From: an uncultured Hyphomicrobiales bacterium
Lineage (GTDB): Bacteria; Pseudomonadota; Alphaproteobacteria; Rhizobiales; Beijerinckiaceae
DNA length: 64,000 nucleotides
Reading direction: 5' to 3'
Assembly (NCBI GenBank): GCA_903825465.1
Contig: CAIKAR010000053.1
Span: 27,951 to 91,950, forward strand
A program made the translations under genes and the position numbers. The notes below the pieces were generated by a model, which was not told where the DNA came from, did not search any database, and worked only from the letters and a program-made list of their open reading frames with translations. Positions 10,481 through 18,580 of this stretch are shown here, piece after piece. The stretch's first letter is position 1, and every line of letters starts with the position of its first letter.

Positions 10481-10549
10481 ACACAACCGGATACGCGACT
10501 GACAACGCGACTATGGCCGGTCGAAGTAAACACGAGGTTTAACGAGGGC

Positions 10550-10620
10550 TCTCCACGCAGTCTCTTTTTCGAACAAAATAATTAAGCAATTCAAAAACTT
10601 AATTATGTGTTGCGTGGAGA
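10550..10620. repeat. Nested perfect inverted repeats between rnhB and ccrM
   Basis: Outer arms TCTCCACGCA (10550-10559) and TGCGTGGAGA (10611-10620) are perfectly complementary. Inside them sits a second perfect pair, ATAATTAAG (10578-10586) and CTTAATTAT (10598-10606), around an 11-base loop. The inner stem is very AT-rich and the outer one GC-rich. It may be an rnhB 3' structure, a two-stage operator for ccrM, or an RNA leader. Confidence 0.6.
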
Positions 10621-10651
10621 TTTCGGGACGCTTCGCGTGGGCGGCGCGGCG

Positions 10652-11266
10652 CTATTGGCGGGCGGCCGTGACCGGCGCGAATGTCGCGCGGTGGGCGTCG
10701 CATGGTCCATGTTTAGCGAGCGCGACAAGGTGCCTCCTCGTGCCATATCCCTGATGCGAGGCGAATCCATAGGCTGGATAGGCGATGTGAAGGCGCGCCA
10801 TCGCGCGGTCGCGCGCGACTTTGGCCACGATGGAGGCGGCGGCGATCGACAGGCACGTCGCGTCGCCCTTGACGATGGCGCGCGCGGGGCATGGAAGCCC
10901 TGCGGGGAGGGCGTTGCCGTCCACAAGCGCGAAATCGGGCGGCGTCGCGAGACTTTGAACGGCGCGGCGCATCGCGAGCAAGCTCGCTTCCCGAATATTG
11001 AGGCGAACGATTTCGTCGAGCGAGCCGAAACCGATGGCCACCGCCCGCGCGTTGATCATGATCGCTTCGAACAAAATCTCGCGCACGCGCGGCGAGAGCT
11101 TCTTGGAATCGTCAAGCCCGGGCGGCAGCCGTTCGGGATCGAGGATCACCGCGGCCGCGGCCACGGGACCGGCAAGCGGACCGCGGCCGGCTTCGTCGAT
11201 TCCCGCGACGCCCCGGGCGCCGCGCGCGATGAGGCCGTATTCAATGTCGAACGTGGGCGCGCTCAT
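10652..11266 (-). CDS. rnhB: Ribonuclease HII
   Basis: 204 residues from the ATG at 11266 (MSAPTFDIEYGL); an upstream in-frame extension to 11353 has no family support. The catalytic signature GIDEAGRGPLAGPV gives the D-E pair, DSKKLSPRVRE follows, and a later Asp lies in FALVDGNALP, with the AASIVAKVARDR helix conserved. It removes ribonucleotides and RNA primers from DNA in the cytoplasm. It sits directly upstream of ccrM on the same strand. Confidence 0.95.
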   Translation of the reverse strand: MSAPTFDIEYGLIARGARGVAGIDEAGRGPLAGPVAAAAVILDPERLPPGLDDSKKLSPRVREILFEAIMINARAVAIGFGSLDEIVRLNIREASLLAMRRAVQSLATPPDFALVDGNALPAGLPCPARAIVKGDATCLSIAAASIVAKVARDRAMARLHIAYPAYGFASHQGYGTRRHLVALAKHGPCDAHRATFAPVTAARQ

Positions 11267-11489
11267 CTGACCTGCCTGTTCCGCCGCGATTTGCGATACA
11301 CCGAACCGCTCATTGACGCATGCGGTTTTCGCCGGGACGTCGATGCGCCCCAACGTCGGATGACCACTCCAAAAATCGATTAAACAGGTTTATGCGGCGC
11401 ATCAAATACAGTCTTGGCGTCGTCGCCTCGAATGTGCTTATTTGCAAAAGGGATTTGTTAAGCGCCGGGGCGCGGGGGAGAAATCCGAT

Positions 11490-11999
11490 ATGAGTTCAAT
11501 GGCGAGCGATATGGATCCGGTGGGACTTCCCGCCGCGGCGTCGATTGACATGTCCGGTGTTCCCAAGTCCGCGGGCGACGCCGACAGGAACATCGTTTTC
11601 GGCAGCCTTGTGACCGGCGACAGCGATATCGTGGGCCTTGTCGCCTATTCGATCTACAAGCAAAACAAGCACGACTGGCTCATTTCCTTTGAAAAAATCA
11701 GGGGAAGGGAGCCGAACGACGACGAAGCCGCGTCTTATATTGTCGGCGAGAGCACGCCGCGCCGCCTTTCGACCTATCGGCATCTCGCCCAGGCGACCCT
11801 CGACGGCCGCGGGCCCGAAGTCACGGGCGCTCCCTCGTCGGAAGCCTTCACCCAGCGCGGCTACGCGATCGCCCAGCGCAACATGGCGACGGCGACCGCC
11901 GCGCCAAACCCGGCGGTCAAGATCGCGGCCTGGATCGTGGCGGCGATCGTCGCGGTCGCGGCTGTTTATCTAATCGTCCATCTCGCCGGCCAGAAATAG
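11490..11999 (+). CDS. Conserved hypothetical protein with C-terminal membrane anchor
   Basis: 169 residues. The ATG at 11490 is preceded by GGGGAGAAATCCGAT, a good ribosome site. A soluble region carries the string LVAYSIYKQNKHDWLISFEK (about residues 50-70), and the last about 25 residues form one hydrophobic helix (AAWIVAAIVAVAAVYLIVHL), so it is probably tail-anchored in the inner membrane. I do not recognise a function. It stands between the divergent rnhB and the convergent radical SAM gene. Confidence 0.65.
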   Translation: MSSMASDMDPVGLPAAASIDMSGVPKSAGDADRNIVFGSLVTGDSDIVGLVAYSIYKQNKHDWLISFEKIRGREPNDDEAASYIVGESTPRRLSTYRHLAQATLDGRGPEVTGAPSSEAFTQRGYAIAQRNMATATAAPNPAVKIAAWIVAAIVAVAAVYLIVHLAGQK

Positions 12000-12031
12000 C
12001 GGCGAGTCGAAAAAGGCGGCGAAGGGGCGGT

Positions 12032-13216
12032 TCAGAACAGGCTGAGCTGGGCCCCCGCGCGCTGCGGCGGCGAAAACAGGTCGGTTCGCAGCTTGAGACG
12101 TGTTTTGTTGAAGCCCAGCTTCGCGGCGGCGACTTCGAAGCGCCGTCCCGTCATCCACGCGTAAGGGCCGTCTCCCGTCATCCGCTTGCCCCAGGTGGAA
12201 TCGTAGGCCTTGCCGTCGCGCGTCGAGCGCACCAGCGACATCACCTTCCGGTATTTTTCCGGCGCCTGGTCGATCAGCCACTCGCCGAAGAGGTCGCGCA
12301 CTTCGAGCGGCAGACGCAACATCACATAGCCAGCGTCGCGGGCGCCCATCGCGTGGGCGCGCGTCAGGATGGTCTCGATCTCCGAGTCGTTGACGCCGGG
12401 GATAATGGGCGCGACCATGACCGAGGTTGGGACGCCGGCGTCGGACAATTGCCGCATCGCGTCGAGGCGGCGGTCGGGCGTCGAGGCGCGGGGCTCCATC
12501 GAGCGGGCGAGGGCGCGGTCGAGCGTTGTCACAGACAGCGCCACTCTCGCCAATCCGCGCTCCGCCATCGACGCGAGGATGTCGATGTCGCGGGTGACAA
12601 GCGCGCTTTTTGTCACGATGCCAACGGGATGGTTGGCGCGTGACAACACCTCCAGCAGAGAGCGCATCACGCGGCGCGAGCGTTCAATGGGTTGGTAGGG
12701 GTCGGTGTTGGTGCCGATGGCAATGGTCTTGGGAACATAGTCCTTTGCCGACAGTTCCCGCTCCAACAGCGCCGCCGCGCCTTCCTTGACGAAAAGCTTG
12801 TGTTCGAAATCCAGGCCCGGCGACAGGCCCATATAGGCGTGCGTCGGGCGGGCGAAGCAATAGACGCAGCCATGCTCGCAACCTCGATAGGGATTGATCG
12901 AACGGTCGAAGGACAGGTCGGGCGAGTCGTTGCGGGTGATAATGGTTTTCGCCCGCTCGCTCGTCACTTCAGTCCGGACGGCGGGCAATTCCTCCGCGCT
13001 GTCCCACCCGTCGTCAACGGGAATCCTGACTTCCGCTTCAAAGCGGCCTGTCCGGTTTGTGCCAACTCCACGACCGTGCGGACGCTGCGGTGTTTCCAGT
13101 TCCGCCAATCCCCCGTCGCCTTGCCTGGCGCCGATGAAACGCCGCCCCGCGCGTGGCTTCGTCAAAGGCATCGCGCTGGGGGGAAGGGGGATCGCGGTGG
13201 GCGAATGGCTCAGCAT
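12032..13216 (-). CDS. PA0069-family radical SAM protein with C-terminal clamp-binding-like motif
   Basis: 394 residues. The [4Fe-4S]-binding CxxxCxxC motif is CEHGCVYC (about residue 114), preceded by SINPYRG and followed by YCFARPTHAYMG. This is the SplB-related (spore photoproduct lyase-like) PA0069/Rv2578c family of unknown substrate. The last residues are AQLSLF, matching the QL(S/D)LF consensus by which repair proteins bind the DnaN sliding clamp. A perfect alphaproteobacterial LexA box lies 36-50 bp before the start, and GAGG precedes the ATG. A DNA-damage role is inferred from these two features, not known. Confidence 0.88.
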   Translation of the reverse strand: MLSHSPTAIPLPPSAMPLTKPRAGRRFIGARQGDGGLAELETPQRPHGRGVGTNRTGRFEAEVRIPVDDGWDSAEELPAVRTEVTSERAKTIITRNDSPDLSFDRSINPYRGCEHGCVYCFARPTHAYMGLSPGLDFEHKLFVKEGAAALLERELSAKDYVPKTIAIGTNTDPYQPIERSRRVMRSLLEVLSRANHPVGIVTKSALVTRDIDILASMAERGLARVALSVTTLDRALARSMEPRASTPDRRLDAMRQLSDAGVPTSVMVAPIIPGVNDSEIETILTRAHAMGARDAGYVMLRLPLEVRDLFGEWLIDQAPEKYRKVMSLVRSTRDGKAYDSTWGKRMTGDGPYAWMTGRRFEVAAAKLGFNKTRLKLRTDLFSPPQRAGAQLSLF

Positions 13217-13251
13217 GACTTGGCCTCGATATGAAACATAACAGGAACAAA

Positions 13252-13266
13252 GAACAAATACGGAAC
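13252..13266. promoter_or_regulatory. LexA (SOS) box GAAC-N7-GAAC
   Basis: GAAC at 13252-13255, seven bases, GAAC at 13263-13266; on the minus strand this reads GTTC-N7-GTTC, the direct-repeat LexA box of alphaproteobacteria. A third GAAC lies at 13245-13248. On the minus strand TTGTTC, 17 bases, TCATAT could form the promoter of the radical SAM gene, so LexA would cover the -35 region. The site is also upstream of the divergent gene at 13351. Confidence 0.7.
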
Positions 13267-13350
13267 ATATTCCCTTTTGTCAAGACGGCTGTGGATAAGT
13301 CTGTGCATGGAATGCTTTTGGCTTTGCCCACCCGTGATATGGGGAACGTC

Positions 13351-13872
13351 ATGCTTTCGACAATCATCTTGGCGTGCGACCGCCGCGTTCCGGCTTTGTC
13401 CAGCCACGAGTGCGTTGCACGCACCTTGGGGGCGCTGGTGCCGGCTTTGGTCGCGGGGGTCGTCCGCGATCTGGTCGTCGCGACCTTGTCCAAAGACACG
13501 ATTATGAGGGATATCGCCGACGAGGCTGGTTGCGGCGCGGCGTTTTCCGACACGCCCGATGGCATCCTTGCGGCCGGGCTCGCGGCGGCGCGCGGCGACT
13601 TTCTGCTCGTTTTGAGGGCCGGCTACGCGCCCGGCGCTGGCTTCATCGAGCAGGTCGGCGATTTCCTCAACGACGGGGGCGGCGCGGCGCTTTTGCGGAT
13701 CGAGCCGGACAGCTTGCTCACCCGCCTCGCTCCGAATTCAGCCAGGGTCGAGGGAATTATTCTTCCTCGATCGCGCGTCGCGCCGGGCGCGGGGGATTTG
13801 CGAACGTTGGCGCGGGGCGCCGGGCCGACGCGGACGCTCGCGGCGCGGTTGCGTCCCGTGGGGCGCTCTTAA
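13351..13872 (+). CDS. Small glycosyltransferase-like protein
   Basis: 173 residues from the ATG at 13351, which has GGGGAA upstream; longer in-frame starts exist to 13231. The beginning MLSTIILACDRRVPAL and the later GILAAGLAAARGDFLLVLRA with AGYAPGAGFIEQV resemble the N-terminal nucleotide-sugar fold of GT-A (family 2) glycosyltransferases. It is much shorter than a normal GT2 and no DxD motif is evident, so activity is doubtful. Its stop codon overlaps that of the convergent moaB by a few bases. Function unassigned. Confidence 0.55.
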   Translation: MLSTIILACDRRVPALSSHECVARTLGALVPALVAGVVRDLVVATLSKDTIMRDIADEAGCGAAFSDTPDGILAAGLAAARGDFLLVLRAGYAPGAGFIEQVGDFLNDGGGAALLRIEPDSLLTRLAPNSARVEGIILPRSRVAPGAGDLRTLARGAGPTRTLAARLRPVGRS

Positions 13873-14417
13873 CGCCCGCCGCGTCGCAAATGCTCGTTAA
13901 GCCGCGGCATGATTTCGACGAAGTTGCAGGGCCGGAAACGATAATCCAGCTGGTGGACGAGAATATCGTCCCAGGCGTCCCTGCAGGCGCCCGGCGAGCC
14001 CGGAAGCACGAATATGTATGTCGCGCCGGCGACGCCCGCCGTGGCGCGCGACTGGATTGTGGAAATGCCGATCTTGTCGTAGCTGACGCGATGGAAGACG
14101 GCGGAAAAACCTTCCATGTGCTTTTCAAACAGCGGCGCGATGGCCTCCGGCGTCACATCGCGGCCGGTGAAACCGGTGCCGCCGGTGGTGATCACGACAT
14201 CGACGCCGGGGTCGGCGATCCATCCCGTCACGCGCGCGCGGATCGCCTCCACGTCGTCGGCGGCGATCGCGCGGTCGGCGAGGCGGTGTCCGGCTTTTTC
14301 CAGACGTTCGACAAGCGTCGCGCCCGATGTGTCGTCGTCGAGCCGGCGCGTGTCCGAGACCGTCAGCACCGCGATGTTGAGCGGCACGAATTTGCGAGCC
14401 TCGTCGATGCCGGGCAT
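13869..14417 (-). CDS. moaB: Molybdenum cofactor biosynthesis protein MoaB
   Basis: 182 residues beginning MPGIDEARKFVPLNIAVLTV. It shows the MoaB/MogA fold signatures TVSDTRRLDDDTSG and the MPT-binding TTGGTGFTGRDVTPEA, and later LPGSPGACRDAWDDI. MoaB/MogA proteins adenylylate molybdopterin before molybdenum insertion. The start lies 2 bp after the stop of the metallopeptidase gene, so the two are probably one transcript. The window also encodes a molybdoenzyme (MsrP at 62978). Confidence 0.92.
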   Translation of the reverse strand: MPGIDEARKFVPLNIAVLTVSDTRRLDDDTSGATLVERLEKAGHRLADRAIAADDVEAIRARVTGWIADPGVDVVITTGGTGFTGRDVTPEAIAPLFEKHMEGFSAVFHRVSYDKIGISTIQSRATAGVAGATYIFVLPGSPGACRDAWDDILVHQLDYRFRPCNFVEIMPRLNEHLRRGGR

Positions 14418-14419
14418 GG

Positions 14420-15325
14420 CTAGCGTCCAAACGTGTTGCAGCTGTCTATCTGGCCGGATTTCAGGCCCGTTTGCAGCCATTGCACGCGCTGCGCCGCCGA
14501 GCCGTGGGTGAAGCTGTCGGGCACAACGCGCCGACCCGCCGCCTGTTGCAATTTGTCGTCGCCGATGGCTTGCGCGGTGGCGACCGCTTTCTCGACATCG
14601 CCCTTTTCGAGGATCTGCCATTTGCGGTCCGCGTTGGCGGCCCAGACGCCGGCGAGGCAATCGGCCATCAGCTCGATCCCGACGGACCATTTGTTCGCTT
14701 CCGCCTGGCTCGACGCGGCTTCCTGACGCTGCTGCGCCTTGTCGAGAACGCCCAGTTCATCCTCGATGTGGTGGCCCATTTCATGCGCGACCACGTAGGC
14801 GTAGGCGAAGTCGCCGCCGCCGCCGTACTTCTGCTGCATCTCCTGGAAGAACGAGGTGTCGAGATAAATCTTCTTGTCCACCGGGCAGTAGAAAGGCCCC
14901 ATCGCCGATTGCGCGGCGCCACAGCCCGAGCGCGTCTCGCCGTTGAACAGAACGAGCGTCGACGGCACGAATTTGACGCCCTTTTGCGCCGGCAAGACCT
15001 CGCTCCAAACGTCCTCGTTCTCGGCGAGGATAGCCGACACGAAGCGGCCGATCTGATCGCTGGGCGCGCCGTTGCGGGCGGCGGCCGCCTGCCGCTGCGG
15101 CGGCGCGGATTGGGTGTAGCCGCCGCCGCCGTTCAGCATCTGAGCGCCGCCGATGAGAATGCGCGGGTCGATGCCAAGCGCGTAGCCGATGATGCTGAGA
15201 ATGATCAGCGCGCCGATGCCAAGGCCGCCGCCGCCGCCCATCGGGACGCTCATGCCGCCGCCACCGCCCGAGTCGCCGCGGCGGTCCTCGATGTTGTCGG
15301 ATTGACGGAAATCTTCCCACTTCAT
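14420..15325 (-). CDS. Neutral zinc metallopeptidase (YpfJ family)
   Basis: 301 residues. The N terminus MKWEDFRQSDNIEDRRGDSG is characteristic of the family; a glycine-rich stretch and one membrane helix (GIGALIILSIIGYALG, about residues 36-51) follow. The HExxH zinc site is in VVAHEMGHHIEDELG, with a downstream Glu in ELMADCLAGVWA as third-ligand candidate. It is probably an inner-membrane-anchored protease facing the periplasm; natural substrates are not known. It is cotranscribed with moaB. Confidence 0.9.
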   Translation of the reverse strand: MKWEDFRQSDNIEDRRGDSGGGGGMSVPMGGGGGLGIGALIILSIIGYALGIDPRILIGGAQMLNGGGGYTQSAPPQRQAAAARNGAPSDQIGRFVSAILAENEDVWSEVLPAQKGVKFVPSTLVLFNGETRSGCGAAQSAMGPFYCPVDKKIYLDTSFFQEMQQKYGGGGDFAYAYVVAHEMGHHIEDELGVLDKAQQRQEAASSQAEANKWSVGIELMADCLAGVWAANADRKWQILEKGDVEKAVATAQAIGDDKLQQAAGRRVVPDSFTHGSAAQRVQWLQTGLKSGQIDSCNTFGR

Positions 15326-15348
15326 CGAAATAGCTCCGGTTGCGACGG

Positions 15349-15395
15349 GGCGTCGCCGCGTGGCGCGAAGACATGGCGTCGCCGCGTGGCGCGAA
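15349..15395. repeat. 21-bp direct repeat in the UDG-metallopeptidase gap
   Basis: The 21-base unit beginning GGCGTCGCCGCG occurs at 15349-15369 and again, identical, at 15375-15395, with 5 bases between (period 26). It lies in the leader of the metallopeptidase gene. It could be a duplicated regulatory site or slippage product. Confidence 0.6.
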
Positions 15396-15486
15396 CATGA
15401 ACCGCAACCTTCTAGCAAACCGTCGAAGCCAGCGGTAGGGGCATGCCGCCGCCGCCTCAATCGACGCGCGACAAAGCCGCCGTCGC

Positions 15487-16344
15487 TTAACGCGGGTGTC
15501 CATCGAGCGCGTTGCGCAACGCGCGAAGGTCCGCCCACGCTCCACGCTTGGCGCTCGGCGTTCGCAGCAGATAGGCCGGATGCAGCGTTGGCAGCGCGGG
15601 TATCGTCCGCCCGCCGTCGCCAACGGGGAAATCGCGCCACACGCCGCGCGCGCGGGTGATCCCCTCCTTGACGCCCAGCAAGGTCTGCATCGAAGCCGCG
15701 CCAAGGCAAACCAGAAACTCGGGATTGGCGAGTTCAATCTGCCGTCGGATAAACGGCAGGCAAACCGCCGTCTCCTGCGGCGTTGGCGTGCGGTTGCCCG
15801 GGGGGCGCCACGGCACCGAGTTGGCGATATAGACCTGCGTCCGATCGAGCCCGATGGAAGCGAGCATCCGGTCGAGCAAATGTCCGGCGCGCCCGACGAA
15901 GGGCTTGCCTTGCCGATCCTCGTCCGCGCCCGGGGCCTCGCCCACGAGCATCGCCCGCGAGCCCGGCGTTCCATCGCTGAACACAAGCTGGCTCGCGGTG
16001 CGCTTCAGGGCGCAGCCATCGAACGCGCGCATGACTTCACACAATTCATCCAGCGTGTTGGCGCCGGCCGCGAGTTCCCGCGCCGAGGCCGCCGCGTCGG
16101 CGATGGCGACCGCGGCGGTGTTGGCGGCCGGCGGGGCGGCCAGCGGCTTTGGCGGCGGCGGTCGAAGCAGTTGGGCGGGCGAGGGGTCCGGCGCGGCTTT
16201 CGCCAGTTCGGCGGCGGAATCGGCGAAGCGGTCGCGCGGCGAACTCTCGACGGCGATATCGACGCCCATGTCGGCGTACCAGCGCAGCAACGCCGCGAGC
16301 GAGGCGTTGTCGAAGTTTTCAGCGTCGCGGGCGGGCGGGAACAT
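15487..16344 (-). CDS. Uracil-DNA glycosylase, family-4 related
   Basis: 285 residues. The catalytic/uracil-pocket motif [20 protein letters not shown], the [10 protein letters not shown] loop and the C-terminal HPAYLLR match family 4 UDGs. An Ala/Pro-rich N-terminal extension of about 100 residues precedes the domain. Only two of the four iron-sulfur cysteines of classical family 4 enzymes remain (FDGCALK and AVCLPF); the CxxC partner is lost and the third position is Trp (VPWRPPGN). It removes uracil from DNA in base excision repair. The missing cysteines are, as far as I recall, shared by alphaproteobacterial homologues. Confidence 0.9.
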   Translation of the reverse strand: MFPPARDAENFDNASLAALLRWYADMGVDIAVESSPRDRFADSAAELAKAAPDPSPAQLLRPPPPKPLAAPPAANTAAVAIADAAASARELAAGANTLDELCEVMRAFDGCALKRTASQLVFSDGTPGSRAMLVGEAPGADEDRQGKPFVGRAGHLLDRMLASIGLDRTQVYIANSVPWRPPGNRTPTPQETAVCLPFIRRQIELANPEFLVCLGAASMQTLLGVKEGITRARGVWRDFPVGDGGRTIPALPTLHPAYLLRTPSAKRGAWADLRALRNALDGHPR

Positions 16345-16543
16345 GCGGCGATGTTAGCGCGGCCACCGGGCGGCTGGCGAGTCGCTTGTTTTTCGCCGCT
16401 CCAACGAGGTCGGCGCGCCGATGAGGCGGGCGGGCGGCATCGGGTTGAAAATCGCCCGGGATTGAGAAACGGGTTAACAAAAGTCTCATTTCATCCTATG
16501 GCTAAACGAATGCTTTCGAGCGAAATCATGGGATTTTCGACAC

Positions 16544-16999
16544 ATGTTCGAAGCTTTTCGGGGCCTGCTGGCGTCGCTCGCCGATGGCGACGCGGCGTTC
16601 GATCCGGACGACTACCGGCTCGCCGCCGCCGCCCTGATGGCGCATGTGGCCGGCGCCGACGGCGCCACAACTCCCTCCGAATCCGCCGGGCTGCGACGGG
16701 TGTTGTCGTCGGGTTTCGGCCTGTCGTCCGCCGACGCGGAAAAACTAGCCGAGGCCGGCACGAGGGACGACAACGAGGCTGTTGGCTTTCAGGACTTCAT
16801 CGACCGCCTGAACACCGCGCTCGACGCCGATGGCCGCCTTCGAGTTGTGGAGATGATGTATGAGATCGCCTACGCGGATGGCGTATTGCGCGAAGTTGAA
16901 AGCGATTTGATCGAGCGCGTCGGCGAAGCGCTCAAGTTGCCGGCGGACGACATGGCGACCGTTCAACGGGTCGCCGCCGCCGGGACGCGCGGCCAATGA
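16544..16999 (+). CDS. TerB-family protein
   Basis: 151 residues, helical, with two TerB-like repeats: LMAHVAGADGATTPSESAGL and MMYEIAYADGVLREVESDLI, each giving an acidic loop (GADG, YADG) that may bind metal. TerB proteins belong to stress and tellurite-resistance associated systems, but stand-alone copies are widespread and of unknown role. The ATG of the next gene overlaps its stop (ATGA), indicating translational coupling with the SDR. Confidence 0.85.
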   Translation: MFEAFRGLLASLADGDAAFDPDDYRLAAAALMAHVAGADGATTPSESAGLRRVLSSGFGLSSADAEKLAEAGTRDDNEAVGFQDFIDRLNTALDADGRLRVVEMMYEIAYADGVLREVESDLIERVGEALKLPADDMATVQRVAAAGTRGQ

Positions 17000-17784
17000 G
17001 CGAACCGCGCCGCGTGGCGCTCGTCACCGGCGCGTCGGGCGGCATCGGCGCCGATCTCGCCCGCGTCATGGCGCGCAACGGCCACGACCTCGCGCTAGTC
17101 GCCCGCAGCGTCGACAAGCTCGCGGCGCTGGCGGCTGAAATCGCCGCCACGGGCAGGCCCGCCCCCCTTGTCGTGGCGATGGACCTCGCCGCGCCCGGGG
17201 CCGCCGACGCCCTCGCCAAAGCGATGTCCGACGCCGGAGCAAAGGTCGAGTTGCTGGTCAACAACGCGGGGTTTGGCCTCAACGGCGCGGCGCTGACGCT
17301 GGATCGGGCTGAACAGGCCGACATGATTGACCTCAACGTGCGCGCCCTGACGGATTTATCCCTTCGCTTCGCCCCCGACATCGCCGCCGCGCGCGGAAAA
17401 ATCCTCAACGTCGCGTCGGTGGCCGCTTTCCTTCCGGGCCCGGGCATGGCCGTTTATTACGCGACAAAGGCCTATGTCCTCTCGTTCAGCGAGGCGCTGG
17501 GCGAGGAATTGCGTCCCTCGGGGGCGACTGTCACGTGCCTGTGCCCTGGCTATACCGCGACCGACTTCCAGGCGCGGGCCGGACTTGCGGGAGCGGCTCT
17601 CGACAAATTTCCCGCCATGACCTCGATGGCGGTGGCGGAAGCGGGCTACGCGGCGATGATGGCGGGACGCCGCCGCGTCACGACCGGCCTTTCCAACAAA
17701 ATCATGGTGGCGTTGCTGCCGTTAATACCTCGTTCACTCGTTTTGCCCATCGTGGCGAGACTGCAAATGAAACGGCACGTTTGA
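16996..17784 (+). CDS. Short-chain dehydrogenase/reductase
   Basis: 262 residues, classical SDR: cofactor loop TGASGGIG (residues about 11-18), NNAGFG, catalytic Ser in NVASVAAF and the YATKA motif (Tyr-x3-Lys). An Arg in LVARSVDK after strand 2 suggests NADP preference. A hydrophobic C terminus (IMVALLPLIPRSLVLPIVAR) may touch the membrane. Substrate unknown. It overlaps the TerB gene by 4 bp. Confidence 0.92.
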   Translation: MSEPRRVALVTGASGGIGADLARVMARNGHDLALVARSVDKLAALAAEIAATGRPAPLVVAMDLAAPGAADALAKAMSDAGAKVELLVNNAGFGLNGAALTLDRAEQADMIDLNVRALTDLSLRFAPDIAAARGKILNVASVAAFLPGPGMAVYYATKAYVLSFSEALGEELRPSGATVTCLCPGYTATDFQARAGLAGAALDKFPAMTSMAVAEAGYAAMMAGRRRVTTGLSNKIMVALLPLIPRSLVLPIVARLQMKRHV

Positions 17785-17800
17785 TGCTTTCAAGTTAGCC

Positions 17801-18580
17801 ATGCACGACCTTCGCCATGTGACTCATCGCGGTTCAAGACGTTTGGCCAAGGCCATCAACGCGAAACAGCCTATCCTCGTCGTGCTTCATCAAGAACATT
17901 CCACGCCTGGCCGCGTTGGCCGCCTGCTGCGCGAGATGGGCCACAATCTCGATATCCGCTTGCCGCGTTTCGGCGATTCCTTGCCAAAGACCTTGTGCGG
18001 ACACGCGGGCGCTGTTGTGTTCGGCGGCCCGATGAGCGCCAACGACGACGATGATTTCGTCAAGCGGGAAATCGAATGGATCGGCGCGCCCTTGCGCGAG
18101 AATAAGCCCTTTCTCGGCATTTGCCTTGGCGCGCAGATGCTGGCGCGCCATCTTGGGGCGCGGGTGAGCGCGCATGGCGACGCCCATGTCGAGCGGGGCT
18201 ACTACGCGGTCGAGGCGACGCCGGAGGGCGCGGAACTCTGCGGCGCGCCGTTTCCGGGCCATGTCTATCATTGGCACCGCGAGGGCTTCGACCTGCCGCG
18301 CGGCGCGACGCTGTTGGCGCGCGGTCAAACTTTTCCGCACCAGGCCTTCTCGTGCGAGCGCTCGGCCATTGGGCTGCAATTCCATCCCGAAGTGACTTAC
18401 GCGATGATGTGCCGGTGGACGACGCGCGCGGCCGAGCAACTGGCGGAGCCGGGCGCGCGGCCGACGCGGCGCCACCTCGAAGACTGGTACCGTTTCGACG
18501 CGGCGATTGAGCGGTGGATTTCGGAATTGCTGAAATTCTGGCTGGCGCGCGAACACAGTGGCGCGGCGCTCGCCGCCTAA
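17801..18580 (+). CDS. Class I glutamine amidotransferase-like protein
   Basis: 259 residues. The nucleophile elbow FLGICLGAQMLARHLG carries the catalytic Cys, and QFHPEVT provides the His-x-Glu of the triad. It resembles the stand-alone GMP-synthase-like GATase family that removes glutamyl groups or hydrolyses gamma-glutamyl amines. No partner synthase is adjacent. The first about 20 residues are atypical, and a GTG at 17819 is an alternative start. Its stop overlaps the convergent CAP lipoprotein gene by 4 bp. Confidence 0.88.
   Translation: MHDLRHVTHRGSRRLAKAINAKQPILVVLHQEHSTPGRVGRLLREMGHNLDIRLPRFGDSLPKTLCGHAGAVVFGGPMSANDDDDFVKREIEWIGAPLRENKPFLGICLGAQMLARHLGARVSAHGDAHVERGYYAVEATPEGAELCGAPFPGHVYHWHREGFDLPRGATLLARGQTFPHQAFSCERSAIGLQFHPEVTYAMMCRWTTRAAEQLAEPGARPTRRHLEDWYRFDAAIERWISELLKFWLAREHSGAALAA

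Noticed and set aside
10530..10548. CtrA site (TTAA-N7-TTAA) in the ccrM promoter
   Set aside because: Only TTAA with TTTAC at N8 on the minus strand; the spacing and second half do not match well enough.
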